Positions 5,621 to 12,176 of a stretch of DNA of 13,762 bases are shown here, piece after piece. The stretch is from the NCBI GenBank assembly GCA_026392135.1, contig JAPLCR010000180.1:8721-22482 (forward strand). The letters run 5' to 3'. A model generated the notes under the pieces. The model was not told the origin of the DNA and ran no database searches. It saw only the letters and a program-made list of their open reading frames with translations. The DNA comes from Armatimonadota bacterium. Its GTDB lineage: Bacteria > Armatimonadota > Chthonomonadetes > Chthonomonadales > Chthonomonadaceae. Positions within the stretch are counted from its first letter, which is position 1. Every line of letters starts with the position of its first letter. The position numbers and the translations under genes were made by a program.

Positions 5621-7399
5621 ATGAACTATAAGGAGCGACCGCTTTCACCAAAACAGGTGGAGCCACGGGGTATTTTGGCACAACGTTTGCGCCTCTCTCT
5701 GGATAGGCTTATTCGTGAGCGCGTTATGCACACGGCTTACGCAGGATGGGGTGCAGATCAGATAGGGCGTTGGATTGGAGCCACCGTTCTCGAATCCTGC
5801 CTGTTAACGGACACCTCCGTCCCATCCATCATTCAAGAGAAGGTCGATGAACTGTGTATGGCTCAGGATGAGAATGGGCTATTCTATGGCGCAGGGCTAC
5901 ACAACAACCCCGAACGCTTTCGTGAATGTTGGTTTGGGCATGGGCGCGGCATCTGGAATCTACTTGAATATTGCGAGCTTACAGGCGATGAAACGGCATT
6001 CGCCTCCCTGCTGATTGCCGCAGACCATGCGGTAGCCACTCGCGACACATGGCAAATAGCAAAACCGCTATGCGGTGGGATAGAGTCGTCTGTTGGGCCC
6101 ATGGCGCGTCTAGGACAGATAACCCATCGGCAAGAGTATATTGAATACGCCCGTTATATGGCTGATAACATTCAACACAATATCGCACAGCCTTCCCAGT
6201 TTCCCACAGCGCACGTCGACTCCACCAATCTACACACTCATGAAGAGAAGCCCTTTTTTCATCACACTCACTCCTATTTGAACACAACACATGGGGTAGT
6301 AGACCTAGCCGTAGTTACGGGAGAGGCTAAGTATGTAGACCAAGCAAAAAAGGTGTTTGAAGACTCCTTTTCAAGCGTGTGGGTAAACGGAGGCTTTCCT
6401 GAAAGTTACGGCGACTACTATGAGCGGATTGACGAGACGTGCTCTGTTGTGGACTGGATAGTTCTGGGGTTGAAGCTGTTCGATTTAACGGGCGAGGCAC
6501 GCTATCTTGATAGCGTCGAACTCTCTGCTGTCAACCAACTTCTATTTGCTCAGGATAGTAACGGAACCTTCACCTGCTACAGGAGCCTTAACCGGCATCA
6601 CTGGGCAGACCCAAGAAATCGTGGCTGTCCACAGAATGAGTGTTGCGCTATGTCGGGTGGCTGGGGATTGGCTCAGGTTGCTATGCACACCATTACGGAA
6701 AATGCGAAGGGCTTGAGCGTCAACTTGCCTTTTGATGTCCGTACCGTGATAGAGCGTGATGGCGGTGAGATTCATGTGGAGCAGAGCGTTCTAACCGGAT
6801 GCAGTGAGGTGGTGCAGAACATTGAGGTAGACAATCGCGCTCACCATGGTATTGAGGTGAGTATTCGTGTCCCATACTGGGTACAAGAACCCCAATTGCG
6901 AGTAAACGGTTCACACTGCGAAGTTCATCTGCAACACGAATTTGTCCGCATAGTGTGCCCCAAAAACTCGACCTACTCTATCGAACTCCGCCTACCTATG
7001 TCACTGCAGACTATTCCCGCGGGGTGTAATGCCCTGACTAGAGACAAAGAGACATCTGCCAGCAGTGCAAAAGAGCAGGGACTACAGTACGGTCCCTATG
7101 TGCTGATGCTCAACAGGGTAATGTATCCCGAAATCGTGCAGAGAGACATCTCTGTAACGATACATTTGAACAGCGAAGGGCACCCTATCGTTCACCAGAA
7201 GTGCCCAGCAGAGTGGCACGTGCATACCGGTGCAGTGCCGTTATTTCTGGAGGCTACGGTTCAGGACGGCTCTCCAGTACTTCTCACACCTTGTGCCAAC
7301 TTAACAATGACGGCACTGACCGTAGATGACCCTTACATCCTGCGCTTCGCTAATATCGACACCTCTCCCCTCTTGGAGCGTTCGCCAAACGAAAACTAA
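5621..7399 (+). CDS. GH127-like (DUF1680) glycoside hydrolase, beta-L-arabinofuranosidase family
   Basis: This 592-residue protein resembles the DUF1680/GH127 group, (alpha/alpha)6-barrel enzymes followed by beta-sandwich domains. In the characterised Bifidobacterium enzyme HypBA1, a Zn site formed by Glu and three Cys includes the nucleophilic Cys. The same pattern is here: Glu272-x-Cys274 (DETCSVVD) and Cys341-Cys342 (QNECCAMSGGWGL). The beta-rich C-terminal half includes ISIRVPYW-like and PYVLMLNR segments. No signal peptide is visible, so it probably acts on imported oligosaccharides. An in-frame GTG at 5612 is possible, but GGAGG at 5608-5612 sits 8 bases before the ATG at 5621, which I prefer. 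As last gene of the cluster it suggests that the pathway's sugar enters as a glycoside, perhaps a beta-L-arabinofuranoside. Confidence 0.85.
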   Translation: MNYKERPLSPKQVEPRGILAQRLRLSLDRLIRERVMHTAYAGWGADQIGRWIGATVLESCLLTDTSVPSIIQEKVDELCMAQDENGLFYGAGLHNNPERFRECWFGHGRGIWNLLEYCELTGDETAFASLLIAADHAVATRDTWQIAKPLCGGIESSVGPMARLGQITHRQEYIEYARYMADNIQHNIAQPSQFPTAHVDSTNLHTHEEKPFFHHTHSYLNTTHGVVDLAVVTGEAKYVDQAKKVFEDSFSSVWVNGGFPESYGDYYERIDETCSVVDWIVLGLKLFDLTGEARYLDSVELSAVNQLLFAQDSNGTFTCYRSLNRHHWADPRNRGCPQNECCAMSGGWGLAQVAMHTITENAKGLSVNLPFDVRTVIERDGGEIHVEQSVLTGCSEVVQNIEVDNRAHHGIEVSIRVPYWVQEPQLRVNGSHCEVHLQHEFVRIVCPKNSTYSIELRLPMSLQTIPAGCNALTRDKETSASSAKEQGLQYGPYVLMLNRVMYPEIVQRDISVTIHLNSEGHPIVHQKCPAEWHVHTGAVPLFLEATVQDGSPVLLTPCANLTMTALTVDDPYILRFANIDTSPLLERSPNEN

Positions 7400-7409
7400 G
7401 GAGGGTGCT

Positions 7410-7478
7410 GTGAAATATGGATTCTCTTCTACAAGCAAACGAGAACCAGCACTCTGCCCCTTTCCCAGTTCTGAGTGA
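7410..7478 (+). other. Translation-start remnant: strong RBS plus 22-codon stub
   Basis: AAGGAGG (7398-7404), overlapping the GH127-like stop codon, is followed 5 bases later by GTG (7410) and a frame beginning MKYGFSSTS that stops at 7476-7478. MKYGFS-like openings are common in xylose-isomerase-like barrel proteins, the family of the gene at 4717. The stub could be the 5' end of a further cluster gene whose body was lost. An alternative ATG at 7417 gives a 23-codon frame. No further coding is seen to 7546. A chance start is also possible. Confidence 0.3.
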
Positions 7479-7546
7479 AGGGCAATGATACCGCTAGTAA
7501 CGATGTTGAGGATATGCCCACCTTCGGTAGAGTCTCTGAGAGAGGG

Positions 7547-8224
7547 CTAAGGGAACTTCAAGTCAGTAGGAACTTTCAGTAGACCAGTGATGTCAGAGTG
7601 TGGTTTGGCAACGTTCCGAAGCAACTCTTCATAAGGCTCATGGCTGGAGCGAAGGAGGGTGCGGGCTGTCTCTACATCCGTTCGGTCAAGTATAGAGCGC
7701 AAGGCACGCTCTATCTGCCTACCCAATGCCCAGTCATGCTCGGCGGAGTGTCGATAGGTAAGAAAGAGGCGTGGAAGTACACTACTATCGCCCACTTTTT
7801 CAAGGTCTCTCACGATTTTCGCGCGTGCTTCGTGTTGACGACAAAACTCCAAACCGAAAAGCAGGTGTTCCAGAGCGTGCTGTGCCGTAAGTAGTTCCAA
7901 ACCTAGCTCCATCGCCGTGCGCTCAGGCTCATGCGACGACTGCAAGCGGTTCCAAAACTCGGATAGGTCTTCAGAGGCAAAGCGCGGGAGGATCGCCTCG
8001 ACCGCCCACCGCAATATCCACTGCTGAGGCTTAGGCGCGACACCATCCCATTGCCGGTGGTAGTAGAGGGCATCGCAGAGAAGTGGCACAAATTCAGCGG
8101 AGGGGTTCTGTGGAAATTGAGAAATAAGATTGGCGACACGACTCCCCACCTCCGAATGTGGAATAGGAGTAAAGTATTCCCGTATCGCCTGCTCGAGCAT
8201 TGGGTCTAAGGAGGTTGAAAGCAT
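7547..8224 (-). CDS. Hypothetical helical protein, possibly HEAT-like
   Basis: I do not recognise this 225-residue product. It is strongly alpha-helical in pattern, with repeated units of about 30-40 residues ending in acidic or hydrophobic helices (AVEAILPRFASEDLSEFWNRL; ALEHLLFGLEFCRQHEARAKIV; QIERALRSILDRTDVETARTLL). This resembles HEAT- or ARM-type repeat scaffolds, but the match is loose. There is no signal peptide or membrane segment, so it is probably cytoplasmic. It lies 81 bases downstream of the FGE-like gene on the same strand. The start at 8224 has no clear Shine-Dalgarno, and a later ATG at residue 9 is possible. Open on this strand for 675 bases with sensible amino-acid composition, it is likely real. 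Confidence 0.65.
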   Translation of the reverse strand: MLSTSLDPMLEQAIREYFTPIPHSEVGSRVANLISQFPQNPSAEFVPLLCDALYYHRQWDGVAPKPQQWILRWAVEAILPRFASEDLSEFWNRLQSSHEPERTAMELGLELLTAQHALEHLLFGLEFCRQHEARAKIVRDLEKVGDSSVLPRLFLTYRHSAEHDWALGRQIERALRSILDRTDVETARTLLRSSHEPYEELLRNVAKPHSDITGLLKVPTDLKFP

Positions 8225-8305
8225 AGAGATGAAGTACCCGACCTTACATTATTTGTACCGCAGGAGTCCAACTCTCTGTCGTGGTAGGTTGGATATGGAT
8301 GAAAC

Positions 8306-9160
8306 CTAAGGTTCACAGACAATACGAAAGCCTGCGAAAGGTGCATCCGACAGCCACCACCTGCTTTTGGGAAGTTGGGGGTCGGTGGACTGCCAATCGG
8401 GAATCTGACGCGCTCTCGCGCTGGGCAAAAGTTTGGTGGGAGGCGTATTAAATGCGCCACCGCATAACACATACTTCCCGTTCAAATCCGTCGCCCACTC
8501 GCCCACATTACCAAGCATATCGTAGAGTTTCCAAGCGTTTGGCAGGCGCTTCCCAATAGGGTGTGTAACCTCTTCACTATTGACAGTGAACCAAGCGAAT
8601 TTCGCAAGCTGTGCAGGAGTTACCTTGAGAGAAGGATTAGCACCTGCACGGCACGCAAATTCCCACTCTGCCTCGGTAGGAAGGCGATATTTTTTGCCCG
8701 TTTTTGAGGCGAGCCAACGGCAAAACATCTGTGCATTCATATTGCTAATATGAATCGCGGGATAGCCGAAGTGCCCCCACCCCTTGTCGGGTGGAATATA
8801 GGACTTACTGGGGCGTGCAATCGCATCTGGAGCGAACGGAGTCTGGTCGTATGCAGGAGTCGGAGGACCACTTGCCGTAAAGACATCAAATGCCTGCCAT
8901 GAGGTCTCCATATTCGCAATAAAGAAGGGCTTTATTGCCACCTTTTTGGCTCCAATGGTGATAGACCCCGCAGGAACTGGAATCATCTCCAATTTCACAG
9001 TAGATTCCGGTAATAGTTCGGAGTAGGGTTTCAGTACCTCCTTAGAGGTAGGTACACTTGTTTGCGAGTGCGTCAAAGTGGGGGAAATAACAGCAAGACA
9101 GCTTAAAACACCCCATAATAGCGGGGATTTGAGATGGGAGTATGCGATGCAGTTGTTCAT
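8306..9160 (-). CDS. Secreted SUMF1/FGE-sulfatase-domain protein, catalytic cysteines missing
   Basis: The 284-residue protein has an N-terminal signal peptide (hydrophobic core about residues 12-28, likely cut near THSQ). It then carries a formylglycine-generating-enzyme-type domain: IPVPAGSITIG (60-70), FGYPAIHISNMNAQMFCRWL (131-150), YRLPTEAEWEFACRAG (158-173), LYDMLGNVGEW (212-222) and the closing GFRIV. In true formylglycine-generating enzymes a pair of cysteines follows RGGSW. Here that region reads LCGGAFNTPP (232-241) with no such pair, so sulfatase activation is unlikely. The domain is widely reused for binding or other roles. The start overlaps the 5' end of divergent apbE by 14 bases, so each gene's promoter must lie inside the other. 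Confidence 0.85.
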   Translation of the reverse strand: MNNCIAYSHLKSPLLWGVLSCLAVISPTLTHSQTSVPTSKEVLKPYSELLPESTVKLEMIPVPAGSITIGAKKVAIKPFFIANMETSWQAFDVFTASGPPTPAYDQTPFAPDAIARPSKSYIPPDKGWGHFGYPAIHISNMNAQMFCRWLASKTGKKYRLPTEAEWEFACRAGANPSLKVTPAQLAKFAWFTVNSEEVTHPIGKRLPNAWKLYDMLGNVGEWATDLNGKYVLCGGAFNTPPTKLLPSARARQIPDWQSTDPQLPKSRWWLSDAPFAGFRIVCEP

Positions 9161-10121
9161 TTTTTTACAGATTCTTTCTGCGTTATTGAGTGGTACAACA
9201 ACATCCTATGTAAAGACAGCACAGGATCTGTCGCTACAACGCTATGAATATAAAGAGTACCACATGGGCGTAGATGTCCGTATGATAGTCTACGCACCGA
9301 GCGAAACAGTGGCTGTAGACGCTTGCGGAGCCGCCTTTGAGCGGTTCGCAGAGTTGGATACCGTAATGAGCGACTATCGCGCCAACAGTGAATTAATGCG
9401 CCTATGTGCGAAGGCGGGCGGTGCCCCTATTCCTGTCAGTAAAGACCTCTTCAAAGTTCTTCAACGGTCACAGGAACTCGCACAGCGTAGTGAAGGAGCA
9501 TTTGACGTAACCTGTAGCCCCCTCATCAGGCTGTGGCGCAAAGCTCGAAAATCTCATATCGCTCCTCTATCTGAAGAGATAGCAAAAGCACGAGAACTCG
9601 TCGGTTGGCAAAAGATGCGCCTCAACTCTCGTAAGCGCACTGTTCAACTCCTTGTACCAGATATGAGACTCGATTTGGGCGGTATTGGCAAGGGCTTTGC
9701 TGCCGACTGTGCACAGGAGGTTCTAAAACAACACGGCATAGACCATGCTCTAATCGAAGCAGGAGGCGACATCGTCGTGACCAACCCGCCGCCAGGGCAG
9801 ATGGGGTGGCGAATTCAGGTTGCGAATGCCCAAAATGCCTCCGTCCCTCCTATCCTGCTCTTTTCAAACTGTGCTGTTTCGACATCGGGGGACACAGAGC
9901 AGTCGGTAGAGATTGGCGGGAAACGCTTCTCGCATATCATAAACCCACGTACAGGGTATGCCCTCACCGATAGGATACAGGTAACAATAGTTGCAAAAGA
10001 TGGGCTTACGTCGGACGGGCTTTCGACTGCCGTATCGGTACTCGGTTCGGAGCGAGGGCAGAGGCTTGTAAAGACTTATAGGGGAGCCACTGCCCATATT
10101 CGTCACCTCGGCAACTTCTAA
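9147..10121 (+). CDS. apbE: FAD:protein FMN transferase
   Basis: The 324-residue protein is an ApbE-family transferase, which moves FMN from FAD to a Thr in target flavoproteins outside the cytoplasmic membrane with Mg2+. Evidence includes a short hydrophobic leader (MQLFIFLQILSALLSG), FAELDTVMSDYRANSEL (67-83), GAFDVTCSPL (117-126), the FAD-site motif DLGGIGKGFAAD (176-187), EAGGDIV (204-210), STSGD (245-249), HIINPRTG (263-270) and TSDGLSTAVSVLG (288-300), with Asp290 and Thr294 at the expected Mg2+ positions. An in-frame start at 9078 exists, but GGGAG at 9136-9140 supports the ATG at 9147, which begins directly with the signal sequence. No NQR, RNF or other flavinylation target lies in the window, so its substrate is elsewhere. 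Confidence 0.92.
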   Translation: MQLFIFLQILSALLSGTTTSYVKTAQDLSLQRYEYKEYHMGVDVRMIVYAPSETVAVDACGAAFERFAELDTVMSDYRANSELMRLCAKAGGAPIPVSKDLFKVLQRSQELAQRSEGAFDVTCSPLIRLWRKARKSHIAPLSEEIAKARELVGWQKMRLNSRKRTVQLLVPDMRLDLGGIGKGFAADCAQEVLKQHGIDHALIEAGGDIVVTNPPPGQMGWRIQVANAQNASVPPILLFSNCAVSTSGDTEQSVEIGGKRFSHIINPRTGYALTDRIQVTIVAKDGLTSDGLSTAVSVLGSERGQRLVKTYRGATAHIRHLGNF

Positions 10122-10147
10122 CTCATGTTACGCAGAGTATCTGAACT

Positions 10148-10220
10148 AGCCCTCACCCTGTCCTAACGGACATCCCTCTCCCAATTCTGGGCGAGGAGAA
10201 GGGGCTAGGGGTTGAGGGCC
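10148..10220. repeat. Palindromic intergenic repeat, copy 3
   Basis: It opens with AGCCCTCACCCTG as copy 1 does. The first hairpin is TGTCC-TAAC-GGACA (10159-10172), where copy 1 has TGCCC-TGC-GGGCA, so both sides of the stem changed together. Outer arms GCCCTCACCC (10149-10158) and GGGGTTGAGGGC (10208-10219) close the unit into a long imperfect hairpin. It fills most of the 121-base gap between two convergent genes, where it could also help end transcription in both directions. Confidence 0.7.
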
Positions 10221-10242
10221 ACTTACTGCGTAAGGTGAGCTT

Positions 10243-11118
10243 CTAAGTAAGAGTCCTTTGCAGGTATTCGGCGGCACGCACCAGTTCGCCACGCTCCAAC
10301 CAGACCGAGTCACAGGTCACGCAGACCTCGATTTTTACCGAAGAGTGGTAGGCGTAAGCCCGCTCTTCCAGTGCCTGATTACAACGAGGACATACGGGAT
10401 GAATGTCCTGCACGACTTCCGGAGAGTATATCACTTGGGGCTTCCCTAGTGCCTCTTCCATGCGGGCTATCTCTATAGGGGGATGACGTGCTACTTCCGA
10501 CAGGTGCTTTTGAGAAATCCATATCCCACAACACTCAGGGCACGCCTCTAGCGGGCTTTCCCCCATCGAAATCTGGTGGAGGGGTTGGTCACAAAGTGGG
10601 CAGAGAGCCTTGTCGTTTCCGTCCAAACTACTCGCGCACGCACTACACTGGAGGCTGACGCGCGGGTTGGCTTTACCGCACTGAGGGCACGCAATCTGTG
10701 CAAGGAACCGCATCGCCTGCCGCGCTTTCTGGCGCACAGATTCGGTCTTTCGGAACTCCATCGCCGTCATGCCCTGCATCTCTAGTATGCGCCGAAATAT
10801 CGCCTGAGTCTCGCCTTCATCTGCCCATATTCCACGACACTGCGTACAGCTATCCAGAATGATGTCGGGTGAGTGCTGGAAAGTAAATGCGACGAGGTCT
10901 GTTTTGCAGACAGGACACATCGGGTTGTGTTGTACGCTTTTAGGGGTGGAAGCAGGCTGAAAACGCGCTTCTAGGTAGGCAAGTTGGGAAGAGAGGGCAA
11001 TGGCGTTCATCTCTTGGTAATCAAACCATACTCCCCCGCACCCATTACAACCGTCTACCAACACGGCTCCTACACGAGTCTCCTCTAAGGGGGTCGCGCA
11101 TCTCGGACAGAGTTTCAT
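10243..11118 (-). CDS. Multi-zinc-ribbon protein with four zf-TFIIB-type domains
   Basis: This 291-residue protein carries ten CxxC knuckles, making five zinc ribbons: C4/C7 with C24/C27, C68/C71 with C91/C94, C144/C147 with C158/C161, C173/C176 with C193/C196, and C243/C246 with C266/C269. Four of them have the zf-TFIIB signature of a second knuckle followed by GVWFD, GIWADEGE, GIWIS or SVWLERGEL. The third is a plain ribbon (CPQCGKANP...CSAC). A helical linker rich in Arg and Gln lies at about 103-141. Single-domain members are common small proteins of unknown function. Five in tandem suggests a nucleic-acid- or protein-binding scaffold. No membrane segment is seen. A promoter and ribosome site are visible just upstream. 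The function is unknown. Confidence 0.85.
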   Translation of the reverse strand: MKLCPRCATPLEETRVGAVLVDGCNGCGGVWFDYQEMNAIALSSQLAYLEARFQPASTPKSVQHNPMCPVCKTDLVAFTFQHSPDIILDSCTQCRGIWADEGETQAIFRRILEMQGMTAMEFRKTESVRQKARQAMRFLAQIACPQCGKANPRVSLQCSACASSLDGNDKALCPLCDQPLHQISMGESPLEACPECCGIWISQKHLSEVARHPPIEIARMEEALGKPQVIYSPEVVQDIHPVCPRCNQALEERAYAYHSSVKIEVCVTCDSVWLERGELVRAAEYLQRTLT

Positions 11119-11147
11119 AGAATATAAACCTCACTTGAACTGGGTAT

Positions 11148-11176
11148 TTATTAGGACGCGGAATCGTAGCAGACAA
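11148..11176 (-). promoter_or_regulatory. Promoter of the zinc-ribbon gene (TTGTCT-N17-TAATAA)
   Basis: On the minus strand, TTGTCT (11171-11176) and TAATAA (11148-11153) are separated by exactly 17 bases. Transcription would begin near 11141, about 23 bases before the start codon at 11118, with GAGG (11129-11132) as the ribosome site. Spacing and position are good, though each hexamer has two mismatches to consensus. Confidence 0.5.
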
Positions 11177-11189
11177 AGGGGGGTTTGTC
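11172..11189. promoter_or_regulatory. Inverted repeat GACAAA-G6-TTTGTC, possible operator
   Basis: Perfect 6-base arms flank a run of six G in the spacer between the divergent zinc-ribbon and PhyH genes. The left arm covers most of the -35 hexamer of the leftward promoter, so a protein bound here could affect that promoter and possibly the rightward gene as well. No matching regulator was identified. Confidence 0.35.
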
Positions 11190-11258
11190 AAGGAGGATTC
11201 TTCTTCTTCATTCACTAAATCCAAAGAGTGATACACATACCACAAAGGAGTGCAGTTC

Positions 11259-12098
11259 ATGCAACCGATACTACTCACGGAACAACAACAGGCTTACTTT
11301 TCTACCTTTGGCTTTCTTGCCTTCCCAGGTCTTCTGAAAGACCGCGCTCAGGCTATCAGCGACGCTTTTGAGGAGATATGGGAGGTGCGCGGCGGCGGGC
11401 ACAACGGGCAGAAGCACGATGGTAAGCAACGCTCGTGCGTCGTCCCTTTCATCGACCAGCACGCCTACCTCTGCTCTCTCCTAGATGACCCGCACATCAA
11501 TGGAATCGCGACGACTTTACTCGGCGACGACTATAACTACATGGGAAGCGACGGAAACTACTACGCAGGCGACACAGGCTGGCACTCCGACGGCTGGCAT
11601 CCCGAAATCCTCCACATTAAGATCGCCTTTTATCTTGATACGCTTACCAAAGATACAGGGTGCTTGCGTGTTATCCCCGGCAGTCACCGCATTGAAGACA
11701 GCTATGCCCGCGACCTTCAGAGTCAGATTGGAAAGAGCGAAGCACTGTGGGGAGTGCATGGTCGTGATGTTCCTGCTATCCCTCTTGAGATTCAGCCCGG
11801 CGATATTATTCTGTTCAACCACAACACAAAACACGCGGCTTTTGGGGGAGGCGGCTGGCGGCGTATGTTCACTATCAACCTGTGCCAACGCTATCCCGAC
11901 CATCAGCTACAGGAGTTGAGGGACTACATTTCGGGCGGGAGCCGCTTCTGGATTGAACGCGCTTTCAGCGACATTATGGTATCTACCGCCAATGACGAGC
12001 GCAAGCGGCATCTCGAACAGGTCATGGCGAACGATGGACACCTCGCGGAACTTTCGCGGAAGGCGCGGGAGCGTATGCAGGAGCCGTCACGAGGGTAG
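11259..12098 (+). CDS. PhyH-family Fe(II)/2-oxoglutarate-dependent dioxygenase
   Basis: The 279-residue protein resembles the phytanoyl-CoA dioxygenase family, non-haem iron oxygenases that hydroxylate small molecules with 2-oxoglutarate and O2. The iron-binding HxD is His109-Ser-Asp111 in GWHSDGWH. The distal His is probably His192 in HNTKHAAFGGGGWRR, with Arg201 or Arg202 for 2-oxoglutarate. GCLRVIPGSHR (134-144) and IQPGDIILFNHNT (178-190) are typical core strands. The start is the ATG at 11259, placed 8 bases after AAAGGAG (11244-11250). An in-frame GTG at 11250 overlaps that site and is unlikely. It appears to be a single-gene unit ended by the hairpin at 12116. Bacterial members act on varied metabolites, so the substrate is unknown. 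Confidence 0.88.
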   Translation: MQPILLTEQQQAYFSTFGFLAFPGLLKDRAQAISDAFEEIWEVRGGGHNGQKHDGKQRSCVVPFIDQHAYLCSLLDDPHINGIATTLLGDDYNYMGSDGNYYAGDTGWHSDGWHPEILHIKIAFYLDTLTKDTGCLRVIPGSHRIEDSYARDLQSQIGKSEALWGVHGRDVPAIPLEIQPGDIILFNHNTKHAAFGGGGWRRMFTINLCQRYPDHQLQELRDYISGGSRFWIERAFSDIMVSTANDERKRHLEQVMANDGHLAELSRKARERMQEPSRG

Positions 12099-12115
12099 AG
12101 TCGTTGACGCGAATA

Positions 12116-12150
12116 AAGCCCCTCCTCCTTTTGGGAGTGAGGGGCTTCTT
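12116..12150. terminator. Bidirectional rho-independent terminator
   Basis: AAGCCCCTC (12116-12124) pairs with GAGGGGCTT (12139-12147). The stem continues inward through CTCC (12125-12128) and GGAG (12134-12137) with a one-base bulge, closing on a TTTTG loop. It is followed by the T-rich CTTCTT on the plus strand, and by TTATT on the minus strand. It sits between the PhyH stop at 12098 and the convergent gene ending at 12177, and so serves both. Confidence 0.85.
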
Positions 12151-12176
12151 CATATTAGAAACACAAAGCCTCTAAC

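Noticed and set aside
7598..7894. 98-codon plus-strand frame opposite the helical hypothetical gene
   Set aside because: It is antisense to a longer frame with better amino-acid composition, and no family features or ribosome site were seen.
8306..9160. Active formylglycine-generating enzyme (sulfatase activator)
   Set aside because: The two catalytic cysteines after the RGGSW-type motif are absent, and no sulfatase gene is in the window.
11485..11919. 144-codon plus-strand frame inside the PhyH gene
   Set aside because: It is a shadow in another frame of a gene with clear dioxygenase motifs.
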